Assembly: GCA_016707785.1 (NCBI GenBank)
Contig: JADJGZ010000015.1
Location: 1 to 64,000, forward strand
Direction of reading: 5' to 3'
Length of the DNA: 64,000 nucleotides
From: Bacteroidales bacterium
Lineage (GTDB): Bacteria > Bacteroidota > Bacteroidia > Bacteroidales > UBA4417
The position numbers were made by a program, and so were the translations under genes. Under the pieces are notes generated by a model. That model worked only from the letters and a program-made list of their open reading frames with translations, was not told where the DNA came from and searched no databases. Positions 37,300 through 45,866 of the stretch are shown piece after piece (within the stretch, counting starts at the first letter, position 1; each line of letters starts with the position of its first letter).

Positions 37300-37440
37300 T
37301 CATTCTGGAGTTATTGATATGACTATATTCGTGGAGTTGTTATCGATTATTGCCATATCTGAACTATCAATCACCCCATCCCCATTAACATCTACTGGAA
37401 ACCTTCTGGGTTTAAGCAAATATAAGAAGAAAGAGCCGAG
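37300..37440 (-). pseudogene. Dockerin-like C-terminal relic
   Basis: On the minus strand one frame reads RFPVDVNGDGVIDSSDMAII followed by DNNSTNIVISITPE and TGA at 37300-37302. DVNGDGVIDSSD is a dockerin type I / EF-hand calcium loop, and DMAIIDNN...N is how several large Bacteroidota secreted proteins end. Upstream of it there is no matching protein: the frame degenerates and the AAA ATPase gene begins on the other strand. It is therefore probably the leftover tail of a deleted surface-protein gene. Confidence 0.5.
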
Positions 37441-37507
37441 GCATGACGCAACCACTAAGTGTGTAACCAAATAGTTTGCAACCAGTAGGTTTCATGATAA
37501 TAATGAT

Positions 37508-37515
37508 TATATTTG
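37508..37515 (+). promoter_or_regulatory. TAnnTTTG -7 box of the AAA ATPase gene
   Basis: TATATTTG, 22 nt before the start codon at 37537; a good match to the Bacteroidota -7 element without an obvious -33 partner. Confidence 0.5.
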
Positions 37516-37536
37516 CAATCAAAATAGTAAATAAAT

Positions 37537-38679
37537 ATGCAAATAGCTAATAGCCCGTTCATTTTCGGAAGGAAGGCGGTAGGAGATAATTTTACTGACA
37601 GAAAGGGTGAAACAGAGCGATTGATTTCCAATTTCCGAAATAAAGTAAATACTATTCTGATTTCACCCCGACGCTTGGGGAAGTCGTCGTTAGTGAAAAA
37701 AGCAGGTGATCAGTCAATTTCCAGCACATTGATTGTTATTCATCTGGATGCTTTTGGAATACGTGATGCAAATGAGTTTTATAAGGTTCTGGCAACCGAA
37801 GTCATAAGAAGTACTTCAGGTACTATTGAAACATGGATTGAGAATGCCAAACGATTCTTTTCGCGGATCACGCCTCGCTTCTCATTTGGTTCCGATCCTG
37901 TAAACTCATTTGAACTTTCATTTGACCTCGATTCAATAGAAAAAAATTATCAGGAAATACTTGATCTGCCAGAAAAAATTGCTTCTGAAAAGGATATTAA
38001 ACTTGTGATATGTATTGATGAATTTCAGAATACAGCTCTTTTCAGCGATTCAGTTTTGTTTCATAAACGGCTCCGAACAGCCTGGCAAAATCATCAGTCT
38101 GTTACATATTGCATTTATGGGAGCAAATACCATATGATGTCAGCATTGTTCGAGAAACAGTCCATGCCATTTTACCGGTTCGGTGAAATTATTCACCTTG
38201 GTAAAATACCTGCTGATGATTGGGTAAAGTTTATTGCTAAAAGGTTTCGATCCACTAATAAGACAATTGATCTGTCATTGGCCCAATCCATTGCAGATAC
38301 TGTAAAATGCCATTCATACTATGTACAACTATTGTCGCATCTTGTTTGGTTGCGTACTTCTGATGAGGCTAATGATGAAATCCTTACTATTGCTAAAGAT
38401 GATATGATTGTTCAGAATGCGATGCTATACCAATATGAAACTGAAGCCCTTAGTGAAACACAGTTGAATTTCCTCAAAGCGGTGGCAACAGGTATAAAAG
38501 CCAATTTCAATAGCGGTCAGGTCATTCAACAATTCAGATTAGGCACTTCAGCCAATGTTAGTAAGGTAAAAAAAGTGCTGATTGATAAAGAGATCATTGA
38601 CTTGTCTGGGCAAGGTGTGGAATTCCTTGATCCAGTCTATGAATTATGGTTTATCCGAAACATATTGAAACGAAAATAA
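37537..38679 (+). CDS. AAA family ATPase (archaeal-type ATPase group)
   Basis: A 380-residue cytoplasmic ATPase resembling the large group of AAA/ATPase-domain proteins often called archaeal-type. It starts NSPFIFGRKAVGDNFTDRKG, where the FxDRxxE element precedes the nucleotide site. The Walker A is the family variant SPRRLGKSSLV (about residues 43-53) and Walker B is LVICIDEFQN. The C-terminal 80 residues look like a winged helix (LNFLKAVATG, GTSANVSKVKKVLIDKEIID, followed by FLDPVYELWF), the usual end of this family. It has no cognate neighbour: it stands alone with its own promoter. Roles proposed for the family vary, so I assign no function. Confidence 0.85.
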   Translation: MQIANSPFIFGRKAVGDNFTDRKGETERLISNFRNKVNTILISPRRLGKSSLVKKAGDQSISSTLIVIHLDAFGIRDANEFYKVLATEVIRSTSGTIETWIENAKRFFSRITPRFSFGSDPVNSFELSFDLDSIEKNYQEILDLPEKIASEKDIKLVICIDEFQNTALFSDSVLFHKRLRTAWQNHQSVTYCIYGSKYHMMSALFEKQSMPFYRFGEIIHLGKIPADDWVKFIAKRFRSTNKTIDLSLAQSIADTVKCHSYYVQLLSHLVWLRTSDEANDEILTIAKDDMIVQNAMLYQYETEALSETQLNFLKAVATGIKANFNSGQVIQQFRLGTSANVSKVKKVLIDKEIIDLSGQGVEFLDPVYELWFIRNILKRK

Positions 38680-38884
38680 AATTCAAATGACTGAAAAGTT
38701 GCAGGAAATAAGCGATTCGCTGGGTCGATATACTTTGTCATACCATTGAATGTCAGTACTTTTGTTAAATCAGGCATGGAGGAAGGTAGTAAAGCTCAGT
38801 ATGACTGTGATGTACTGGAGTTTGTCTTCTTGTTGCATTGACAATGTCGGAATGCAAAATATTTAAAGTTTTTTCAACACTCCC

Positions 38885-38914
38885 TTGTTAATTAAAAATA
38901 TTCGTGTAATTTTG
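38885..38914 (+). promoter_or_regulatory. Consensus promoter upstream of the structured RNA candidate
   Basis: TTG at 38885-38887, then a 19-nt spacer, then TAATTTTG at 38907-38914: a full Bacteroidota TTG-N19-TAnnTTTG promoter. The expected start is about 38920, nearly 380 nt before rpsL, and no ORF begins nearby. Confidence 0.65.
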
Positions 38915-38919
38915 CACCC

Positions 38920-39175
38920 TCAAAAAATGAGAACCCATCACTGGATAATCATTTATGATCGAGGGACTAAGGCTGGTACTGGTCCGGGAAACCTGAAAAA
39001 GTAAGACACCTATAGGTTTCAAAATACAACTTGGTTCGCTTCTGGCGGACAATTTACCCAAAGGTTGTGTTTGATGGTCTTACTTCTAAAGGTATATTCC
39101 CCTCTTAAACTGGCAAATTCCCTCCACGATTTCAGGTCGCGGCAATGTTTTTTTGTGTATTGACGCGACTTTCCG
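38920..39175 (+). ncRNA. Candidate structured RNA (6S-like long hairpin) or long rpsL leader
   Basis: The segment folds into one long irregular hairpin by complementarity seen directly: GAGGGA (38961-38966) with TCCCTC (39119-39124); an open bubble of 19 and 17 nt; GGGAA (38986-38990) with TTCCC (39097-39101); ACCT with AGGT; an 8-bp perfect AGTAAGAC (39000-39007) with GTCTTACT (39077-39084); CAAAATACAAC (39020-39030) with GTTGTGTTTG (39064-39073), 10 bp with one bulge; and an apical GTTCGC (39034-39039) with GGCGGAC (39044-39050) around a short loop. Closing stem, central bubble and long arm are the plan of 6S RNA. It has its own consensus promoter, and rpsL has another one downstream. Identity as 6S RNA is inference; a regulatory leader is the alternative. 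Confidence 0.45.
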
Positions 39176-39237
39176 ACAGGCTGAAATGGTGTTCATGTTT
39201 ATTTTAAGTAACTGGTTAATAATTAAGAAATAAATTA

Positions 39238-39245
39238 TACCTTTG
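39238..39245 (+). promoter_or_regulatory. TAnnTTTG -7 box of rpsL / ribosomal cluster
   Basis: TACCTTTG, 53 nt before the rpsL start codon, with the expected transcript start near 39252. The -33 region is AT-rich without a clear TTTG. It is probably the main promoter of the str segment. Confidence 0.6.
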
Positions 39246-39298
39246 CAGCCCTTTTTGGAAAAACAGAGCTGAAACCCCGAAAAATCAATAGTAACAAT

Positions 39299-39688
39299 AT
39301 GCCTACAATATCACAACTGGTTCGTAAAGGTCGTCAAAAATTGACGGATAAGAGCAAGTCACCGGCATTGGATTCATGTCCACAGCGTCGTGGTGTTTGC
39401 ACCAGGGTATACACTACCACTCCCAAGAAACCTAATTCCGCAATGCGCAAGGTTGCCAGGGTTCGTTTAACCAATGGTAAGGAAGTGAATGCATATATTC
39501 CAGGTGAAGGTCATAATCTTCAGGAGCACTCGATCGTTATGATCCGCGGTGGTCGTGTAAAGGATCTCCCCGGAGTACGTTATCATATCATTCGCGGTGC
39601 ACTGGATACATCCGGTGTAGATGGCCGCAACCAACGCAGGTCAAAATACGGAACCAAGCGTCCAAAGAAACAGGCAGCAAAGAAATAA
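39299..39688 (+). CDS. rpsL: 30S ribosomal protein S12
   Basis: A 129-residue decoding-centre protein. The family words TTPKKPNSAMRKVARVRLTN and RVKDLPGVRYHIIRG are both present. The lysines that mutate in streptomycin-resistant strains are unchanged, so the sequence gives no sign of that resistance. It is the first gene of the 18-kb ribosomal cluster, with rpsG 37 nt downstream. The start is preceded by an AT-rich leader without a Shine-Dalgarno match, as is usual for Bacteroidota. Confidence 0.98.
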   Translation: MPTISQLVRKGRQKLTDKSKSPALDSCPQRRGVCTRVYTTTPKKPNSAMRKVARVRLTNGKEVNAYIPGEGHNLQEHSIVMIRGGRVKDLPGVRYHIIRGALDTSGVDGRNQRRSKYGTKRPKKQAAKK

Positions 39689-39725
39689 ATAAACTGATTC
39701 TTAAGAACGATAAGGATATCTTACA

Positions 39726-40193
39726 ATGAGGAAATCAAAACCAAAAAAACGCGTCATCCTTCCTGACCCCAGGTTCAACGAAACAGTGGTGACAAAATTT
39801 GTGAATAATATTATGGAGCGTGGGAAAAAGAACCATGCCTATGAAATTTTTTACGATGCCGTTGATATCGTTACTGAAAAGATCAAGGAAGATGGACTTG
39901 AAGTATGGAAAAAAGCCTTAGCTAACGTTACTCCTAACGTTGAAGTTAGAAGTCGCCGTATTGGTGGTGCTACTTTCCAGATTCCTTCAGAAATCCGTCC
40001 TTCACGTAAACAATCAATTGGGATGAAAAACCTGATTTTGTTTGCTCGCAGACGTCATGAAAAATCAATGGCTAATAAATTGGCCAGTGAAATCATGGCT
40101 GCTTATAAAGAAGAAGGTGCCGCTTTCAAGAAAAAAGAAGATACTCATCGTATGGCCGAAGCTAACAAAGCTTTCTCCCATTTCAGATTCTAA
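39726..40193 (+). CDS. rpsG: 30S ribosomal protein S7
   Basis: A 155-residue primary 16S rRNA binder that organises the 30S head. The start MRKSKPKKRVILPDPRFN and the core VEVRSRRIGGATFQIPSEIR are diagnostic. It lies between rpsL and fusA (24 nt before fusA), the classical str-operon order. The length is near the bacterial norm of 156. Confidence 0.98.
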   Translation: MRKSKPKKRVILPDPRFNETVVTKFVNNIMERGKKNHAYEIFYDAVDIVTEKIKEDGLEVWKKALANVTPNVEVRSRRIGGATFQIPSEIRPSRKQSIGMKNLILFARRRHEKSMANKLASEIMAAYKEEGAAFKKKEDTHRMAEANKAFSHFRF

Positions 40194-40217
40194 ATTAATA
40201 CTACTCCGGATACTATC

Positions 40218-42311
40218 ATGTCAGAAAAACTGAAATATACGCGTAACATCGGAATCATGGCCCACATTGATGCTGGGAAAACCACGACCACCGAGCGTAT
40301 ATTGTATTATACCGGTCGTAACTATAAACTAGGTGAAGTACATGATGGTACCGCTACTATGGACTGGATGATCCAGGAACAGGAACGCGGAATTACCATT
40401 ACTTCTGCAGCTACTACAGTTAGTTGGGAATATAAGAACCAGGAATATCGTCTGAATATTATCGATACTCCGGGCCATGTTGATTTTACTGTTGAAGTAG
40501 AACGATCACTTCGGGTTCTCGATGGTGCCGTTGCAGTTTTTTGTGCTGTAGGTGGTGTTGAGCCTCAATCCGAAACTGTCTGGAAACAGGCTGATAAATA
40601 TCTCGTCCCCCGTATTTGTTTCATCAATAAGATGGACCGTTCAGGGGCTGATTTTTTTAATGTAATAAACGAAATTAAGGAGAAACTGGGAGCTAATCCT
40701 ATTCCTTTGCAGCTTCCTATTGGATCTGAGGATTCATTTCAGGGTGTAGTAGATCTTATTTCGAATAAAGCAATTGTTTGGGACGATGATTCCAAAGGAA
40801 TGCATTATTTCGAAGGACCTGTGCCTGAGGATATGCTTGAAATAGTTGATGAGTATCGTACCATGCTGGTTGAAGGTTGTGCTGAAGAAGATGAAGCCCT
40901 CATGGAAAAATATTTCTCTGATCATAATTCAATCACAGAAGAGGAAATGCATGCGATTATTCGCAAAGCAACCCTCGAAATGCGCATTGTTCCCGTTGTT
41001 TGCGGTTCAGCTTTCAAAAATAAAGGTGTTCAGAATCTTCTGGATGCAATCGTTTCCTTCCTTCCAAATCCTTATGAACTTGCTGCTGTTACAGGAATCA
41101 ATCCTGATACTGAAAAGGAAGAATCTCGTAAGCCGGATCCGGATGAACCTTTTGCTGCACTTGCATTCAAAATTGCTACCGATCCTTTTGTAGGCCGTAT
41201 TGCTTTCTTCAGGGTCTATTCAGGTACTCTTGAATCAGGATCATATGTCCTGAATGCCGGTACCGGTAAGAAAGAAAGAATTTCCCGTATCTTCCAGATG
41301 CATGCCAATAAGCAGACTCCAATCAGTATGATTGAAGCAGGTGATATTGGTGCTGCAGTTGGATTCAAACAGATACGCACTGGCGATACGCTTTGTGATG
41401 AAAAGCACCCGATTGTTCTCGAATCCATGAGTTTCCCTGAGCCTGTTATCAGCATGGCTATCGAACCCAGGACACAGGATGATGTTGATAAACTGGATTC
41501 TGCCTTAGGCAAACTGGTTGAAGAAGATCCTACACTCACCGTTCGTACCGATACCGAAACAGGTCAGACGATCCTTTCAGGAATGGGCGAACTTCACCTC
41601 GATATTATTACAGACCGCCTGCGCAGGGAATTCAAGATTGAAATAAATCATGGAGCTCCTCAGGTAGCTTACCGCGAAGCTGTTGTTTCACTGGTTCACC
41701 ATCGTGAAGTCTATAAGAAACAAAGTGGTGGCAGGGGTAAATTTGCAGATATTGAATTCGAACTCGGTCCTGCCGACGAAGGATTTAAAGGGCTGCAGTT
41801 TATCAATAATGTTCGTGGCGGTAATATTCCAAAGGAATTTATACCATCAATAGAAAAAGGTTTCAAAGCAGCAATGGTCAATGGCGTACTTGCCGGCTTT
41901 GCAGTGGAAAACCTTAAAGTAACCTTATTGGATGGATCTTTCCATACAGTAGATAGTGATTCATTGTCCTTTGAAATTTGCGCAAAAATCGCATTCAAGG
42001 AAGCAGCCAAAAAAGCTAAAAATGTATTACTTGAGCCTGTAATGAAAGTGGAAGTCAGTTGTCCGGATGATTACGTTGGAGATGTTACAGGTGACCTGAA
42101 CAAACGCCGCGCAGTGCTGGAACATATTGATGCCAAAATTCGTTACCAGATCATAAGAGCCCGTGTTCCCCTTTCAGAAATGTTCGGATATGTAACTTCT
42201 TTACGAAGTGTCACATCCGGAAGAGGAACATCAAGTCTGGAGTTTTCACATTACCAGGAAACTCCAAAGGAAATAGCCGAAGCGGTTATTTTAAAAACCA
42301 GAGGATATTAA
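40218..42311 (+). CDS. fusA: Elongation factor G
   Basis: A 697-residue translational GTPase that drives translocation and, with RRF, recycling. GTPase motifs: G1 AHIDAGKT (15-22), switch I RGITITSAAT, G3 DTPGH, G4 NKMD, G5 GSAF. Domain IV to V includes LHLDIITDRLRREF and a C-terminal KETPKEIAEAVI-like end. All five domains are full length. tuf does not follow fusA here, unlike in E. coli; in Bacteroidota it is usually elsewhere. Some genomes of this phylum carry a second EF-G paralog, which this window cannot show. Confidence 0.98.
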   Translation: MSEKLKYTRNIGIMAHIDAGKTTTTERILYYTGRNYKLGEVHDGTATMDWMIQEQERGITITSAATTVSWEYKNQEYRLNIIDTPGHVDFTVEVERSLRVLDGAVAVFCAVGGVEPQSETVWKQADKYLVPRICFINKMDRSGADFFNVINEIKEKLGANPIPLQLPIGSEDSFQGVVDLISNKAIVWDDDSKGMHYFEGPVPEDMLEIVDEYRTMLVEGCAEEDEALMEKYFSDHNSITEEEMHAIIRKATLEMRIVPVVCGSAFKNKGVQNLLDAIVSFLPNPYELAAVTGINPDTEKEESRKPDPDEPFAALAFKIATDPFVGRIAFFRVYSGTLESGSYVLNAGTGKKERISRIFQMHANKQTPISMIEAGDIGAAVGFKQIRTGDTLCDEKHPIVLESMSFPEPVISMAIEPRTQDDVDKLDSALGKLVEEDPTLTVRTDTETGQTILSGMGELHLDIITDRLRREFKIEINHGAPQVAYREAVVSLVHHREVYKKQSGGRGKFADIEFELGPADEGFKGLQFINNVRGGNIPKEFIPSIEKGFKAAMVNGVLAGFAVENLKVTLLDGSFHTVDSDSLSFEICAKIAFKEAAKKAKNVLLEPVMKVEVSCPDDYVGDVTGDLNKRRAVLEHIDAKIRYQIIRARVPLSEMFGYVTSLRSVTSGRGTSSLEFSHYQETPKEIAEAVILKTRGY

Positions 42312-42346
42312 TTCAGACAAAAATAAACGTTTAAAAGTTTACCAAC

Positions 42347-42652
42347 GTGAACCAGAGGATTAGAATAAAGCTGAAATCATACGATCACAACCTGGTGGAT
42401 AAATCAGCCGAAAAGATCGTGAAGACGGTGAAATTGACCGGAGCTATTGTTAATGGCCCGATTCCTCTTCCCACCGACAAGAAGATCTACACGGTACTAC
42501 GCTCAACTTTCGTCAATAAAAAGTCGCGTGAGCAATTCCAGTTATGTACTTACAAAAGATTACTGGATATCTACAGCTCAACTGCAAAAACGATTGATGC
42601 ATTGATGAAACTGGAACTGCCCAGCGGTGTTGAAGTTGAGATCAAGATCTGA
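42347..42652 (+). CDS. rpsJ: 30S ribosomal protein S10
   Basis: A 101-residue head protein and first gene of the S10 segment. The start is GTG at 42347 (reads MNQRIRIKLKSYDHNLVDKS), the only position that gives the family N-terminus. LPTDKKIYTVLRSTFVNKKSREQF is the conserved loop. It also has a known transcription-antitermination partner role (NusE) in bacteria generally. It is 35 nt after fusA. Confidence 0.97.
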   Translation: MNQRIRIKLKSYDHNLVDKSAEKIVKTVKLTGAIVNGPIPLPTDKKIYTVLRSTFVNKKSREQFQLCTYKRLLDIYSSTAKTIDALMKLELPSGVEVEIKI

Positions 42653-42711
42653 TGATAAGGAAGAAATAAGTTAAAAAAGTATTGAGTAAATAACACTAAT
42701 ACCTCGATATA

Positions 42712-43341
42712 ATGTCAGGAATTATCGGTAAAAAAATAGGGATGACCAGTATATTCGATGCCAATGGCAAGAATATGGCTTGTACCGTGATCGAAGCGGG
42801 TCCCTGTGTTGTAACCCAGGTCAGGACCAAGGAAAAGGACGGCTATGAAGCTATCCAGTTGGCTTTCGACGATAAAAGTGAAAAACATGCTACCAAAGCT
42901 GAGATTGGCCACTTCAAAAAAGCTGGTATCTCTCCTAAAAGGGTGCTAATGGAGTTCACACGTTTTGAAGAAGACCACAAGAAGACTTTCGGTGATGTTC
43001 TTAAAGTGGATATTTTCGAAGAAGGAGAATTCATCGACGTAGTTGGAATCACTAAAGGAAAGGGTTTCCAGGGAGTTATCCGTCGCCATGGGTTCAGTGG
43101 AGTTGGTGGAGCAACACACGGCCAGCACAACCGCCTCAGGGCACCTGGTTCAGTAGGAGCATCTTCCTATCCAAGTAAAGTTTTCAAAGGAATGCGGATG
43201 GCAGGCCGTATGGGAAATGACAGGGTGAAATTGATCAACCTTCAGATTCTGAAGATTGTACCCGAAAAAAACCTGATCGTAGTTAAAGGTTCCGTTCCAG
43301 GACCAAGTGGTTCATATGTAATAGTTGAAAGATGGAGCTAA
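42712..43341 (+). CDS. rplC: 50S ribosomal protein L3
   Basis: A 209-residue 23S rRNA binder near the peptidyl-transferase centre. MSGIIGKKIGMTSIFDANGK is the family start; TKGKGFQGVIRRHGFSGVGGATHG is the loop that reaches the core, and the Gln of that loop is the usual methylation site. Its stop overlaps the next gene, rplD, by 10 nt, which suggests translational coupling. Confidence 0.98.
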   Translation: MSGIIGKKIGMTSIFDANGKNMACTVIEAGPCVVTQVRTKEKDGYEAIQLAFDDKSEKHATKAEIGHFKKAGISPKRVLMEFTRFEEDHKKTFGDVLKVDIFEEGEFIDVVGITKGKGFQGVIRRHGFSGVGGATHGQHNRLRAPGSVGASSYPSKVFKGMRMAGRMGNDRVKLINLQILKIVPEKNLIVVKGSVPGPSGSYVIVERWS

Positions 43342-43961
43342 CAGTATATAACATTAAAGGCGAAAAAACGGCCAGAACTGTTACTTTGAATGATGATATT
43401 TTCAATGTAACTCCTAATGATCACGCGATCTATCTGGATGCTAAACAATACCTTGCCAATCAACGTCAAGGCACTCACGACTCACTGGAGAAATCAACCA
43501 TTAGCGGTAGTACCAAGAAGTTAAAAAAGCAAAAAGGTACAGGCGGTGCCAGGGCTGGTAGTATTAAGTCTCCCTTATTCAGAGGTGGAGCCAGGGTTTT
43601 TGGACCTCATCCCAGGGATTACAGTTTCAAGCTCAACAAAAAGCTAAAGAAACTTGCCAGGATGTCAGCATTGGCTTATAAAGCAAAAGAGAACAATATT
43701 GTTGTAATTGAGGATTTTACATTTGAAACCCCAAAGACCAAACAATTTTCAGCTGTCCTGACTGCATTGAAACTTACAGCCGGAAAAACACTTATGGTTT
43801 TTCCAGAAACTAATACCAATGTAGTTCTCTCTGCACGCAACCTTTCGAAGGCTTGGGTAACCAGGGTCAGCGAACTTAATACTTACGAAATTCTCCGTGC
43901 CAGTAACCTGGTAATTACTGAGAGTTCAGTAAGTGAAATTGAAAAGATTTTTGGCAATTAA
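43332..43961 (+). CDS. rplD: 50S ribosomal protein L4
   Basis: A 209-residue exit-tunnel protein. The extended loop that lines the tunnel is KLKKQKGTGGARAGSIKSPL followed by FRGGARVFGPHPRDY. It starts inside the last codons of rplC (10-nt overlap). In E. coli L4 represses its own operon; no comparable leader can be recognised upstream of rpsJ here. Confidence 0.98.
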   Translation: MELTVYNIKGEKTARTVTLNDDIFNVTPNDHAIYLDAKQYLANQRQGTHDSLEKSTISGSTKKLKKQKGTGGARAGSIKSPLFRGGARVFGPHPRDYSFKLNKKLKKLARMSALAYKAKENNIVVIEDFTFETPKTKQFSAVLTALKLTAGKTLMVFPETNTNVVLSARNLSKAWVTRVSELNTYEILRASNLVITESSVSEIEKIFGN

Positions 43962-43996
43962 TAAACGGTAAGCATTAACTGATAAAAAATAAAGCG

Positions 43997-44287
43997 ATGG
44001 GTATCATCATCAAGCCGATCATTACCGAGAAAATGACAGCCCAGGGCGAAACGCTGAACCGTTATGGTTTCATAGTGGACAAGCGTGCCAATAAGCTGCA
44101 GATCAAAAAGGCAGTCAAAGAATTGTACGGCGTTGTACCGGATGAGGTCAACACAATGAATTATGCCGGTAAGAATAAATCACGCTTTACCAAGAGTGGA
44201 GTGATCTCCGGTAAGACCAATTCATTTAAGAAGGCTATCGTAACTTTAGCCAAAGGCGAATCAATCGATTTTTACAGCAATATCTAA
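43997..44287 (+). CDS. rplW: 50S ribosomal protein L23
   Basis: A 96-residue tunnel-exit protein, the docking site for trigger factor and SRP. It starts MGIIIKPIITEKMTAQGE, and the conserved RYGFIVDKRANKLQIKKAV and EVNTMNYAGK are present. It is 35 nt after rplD and 6 nt before rplB. Confidence 0.97.
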   Translation: MGIIIKPIITEKMTAQGETLNRYGFIVDKRANKLQIKKAVKELYGVVPDEVNTMNYAGKNKSRFTKSGVISGKTNSFKKAIVTLAKGESIDFYSNI

Positions 44288-44293
44288 CGAATA

Positions 44294-45118
44294 ATGGCTC
44301 TCAAGAAATTCAAACCAACCACACCGGGTCAGCGCTTTAAAGTAGCGAGCGCGTTCGACGATATCACCACCTCGGTGCCAGAGAAGAGTTTACTCGAACC
44401 TCAAGGCAAATCAGGTGGCAGGAACAATGAGGGAAAAATGACCATGAGGTACATGGGTGGTGGTCATAAGCAACAATACCGCATCATTGATTTTAAACGC
44501 GATAAGGAAAATATTCCCGCTGTTGTTAAAACCATAGAATATGACCCTAACCGTACAGCCCGTATTGCTTTACTGCATTATGCCGATGGTGAGAAACGTT
44601 ATATTGTAGCTCCTCATGGACTAAAGGTTGAACAGGAAATTATAGCTGGTAAAGGAGCTTCTCCCGAAATTGGCAACACACTATACCTTAGTGAAATTCC
44701 TTTCGGAACGATGATTCATAATATTGAACTTCGTCCTGGTCAGGGTGCAAAAATGGCTCGTAGTGCCGGTTCAGGTGCTCAGCTGATGTCACGCGACGGT
44801 AAGTTTGCCGTAGTTAAGATGCCTTCAGGTGAAACCAGGCTGATCCTTCAGTCTTGCAAAGCAACTATTGGTATTGTTTCTAATGGTGACCATAGTCTCG
44901 AATCATCAGGTAAAGCTGGTCGTTCCAGATGGCTGGGCCGCAGACCAAGAGTACGTGGTGTTGTTATGAATCCAGTGGATCACCCAATGGGTGGTGGTGA
45001 AGGCCGTGCAACCGGTGGACATCCACGTACACGTAAGGGTATGCCAGCTAAGGGATACAAGACACGTTCGAAAACCAAAGCTTCGAACAAATATATTATC
45101 GAAAGAAGGAAGAAGTAA
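44294..45118 (+). CDS. rplB: 50S ribosomal protein L2
   Basis: A 274-residue core protein needed for subunit association and peptidyl transfer. GGGHKQQYRIIDFKR and the C-terminal block VRGVVMNPVDHPMGGGEGR contain the essential His that approaches the catalytic centre (HPMGGGEGR). It ends in a basic tail (NKYIIERRKK). Full length. Confidence 0.98.
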   Translation: MALKKFKPTTPGQRFKVASAFDDITTSVPEKSLLEPQGKSGGRNNEGKMTMRYMGGGHKQQYRIIDFKRDKENIPAVVKTIEYDPNRTARIALLHYADGEKRYIVAPHGLKVEQEIIAGKGASPEIGNTLYLSEIPFGTMIHNIELRPGQGAKMARSAGSGAQLMSRDGKFAVVKMPSGETRLILQSCKATIGIVSNGDHSLESSGKAGRSRWLGRRPRVRGVVMNPVDHPMGGGEGRATGGHPRTRKGMPAKGYKTRSKTKASNKYIIERRKK

Positions 45119-45136
45119 CCTAATAAATAAATTACC

Positions 45137-45412
45137 ATGAGCCGTTCACTCAAAAAAGGGCCCTTCATAGAGTATAAACTGGAAAAGAAAATACTCGATC
45201 TGGTTGAAAATAAGAAGAAAGTCGTTATAAAGACCTGGTCGAGGGCATCAACCATCACACCAGACTTCGTTGGCCAAACAGTTGCCGTTCACAATGGTAA
45301 CAAATTCATCCCGGTTTATGTAACCGAAAACATGGTAGGCCATAAATTAGGCGAATTTGCACCTACACGTATATTCAGAGGTCACGCCGGAAGTAATAAA
45401 GGTAAGAAGTAA
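45137..45412 (+). CDS. rpsS: 30S ribosomal protein S19
   Basis: A 91-residue head protein. MSRSLKKGPFIEYKLEKKIL and the C-terminal HKLGEFAPTRIFRGHAG are diagnostic. It lies between rplB (18 nt) and rplV (16 nt). Confidence 0.98.
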   Translation: MSRSLKKGPFIEYKLEKKILDLVENKKKVVIKTWSRASTITPDFVGQTVAVHNGNKFIPVYVTENMVGHKLGEFAPTRIFRGHAGSNKGKK

Positions 45413-45428
45413 ATAAGAGCAAGCAACA

Positions 45429-45854
45429 ATGGGAGCACGTAAACATAATACAGCTGAACAAAACAAAGAAGCGAAAAAGAAGCTCTATTTCGCAAAGCTG
45501 AACAATTGCCCGTCATCGCCTAGGAAAATGAGGCTCGTAGCTGAATTGATCAAAGGTAAAAATGTTGAACTGGCACTTAATATCCTTCAGCATACACCTA
45601 ATTATGCTTCTGAGAAGCTTTTCAAACTGCTGAAATCAGCAATTGCTAACTGGCAGCAGAAGAATGAAGGTGTTCGCATGGAAGACAGCCACTTATTTGT
45701 GAGCCAGGTAATGGTTGATGAAGGAAGAATGCTGAAGAGGGTTCAACCTGCACCTCAAGGTCGTGCACACCGCATCCGCAAGCGTTCAAATCACGTAACA
45801 GTGATCATCGAAAGCCGCGTTAGTCAAGAAGAAACCAAAGTAGTAACCAAATAA
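45429..45854 (+). CDS. rplV: 50S ribosomal protein L22
   Basis: A 141-residue tunnel protein. NCPSSPRKMRLVAELIKGK is the N-terminal core; the beta-hairpin reaching the tunnel is RMLKRVQPAPQGRAHRIRKR, followed by SNHVTVIIESR. It is longer than E. coli L22 (110) because of a 16-residue basic N-terminal extension and a short C-terminal one, usual for Bacteroidota. Confidence 0.97.
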   Translation: MGARKHNTAEQNKEAKKKLYFAKLNNCPSSPRKMRLVAELIKGKNVELALNILQHTPNYASEKLFKLLKSAIANWQQKNEGVRMEDSHLFVSQVMVDEGRMLKRVQPAPQGRAHRIRKRSNHVTVIIESRVSQEETKVVTK

Positions 45855-45866
45855 TCACAAAGCCTA

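Larger units (their letters stand above)
38680..39298. other. Intergenic region before the ribosomal cluster
   Basis: About 620 nt without a protein gene. It holds a consensus promoter at 38885-38914, the self-complementary segment 38961-39124 described separately, a further short inverted repeat (GTCGCG at 39137 with CGCGAC at 39164) and the rpsL promoter at 39238. The first 200 nt (38680-38880) show no recognisable element. Confidence 0.6.

Noticed and set aside
37537..38679. AAA ATPase as part of a defence system
   Set aside because: The protein stands alone without nuclease, protease, toxin or other defence partners, so the context does not support such a role.
38695..38748. Short frame MTEKLQEISDSLGRY
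   Set aside because: Only about 18 codons, with no promoter and no recognisable family.
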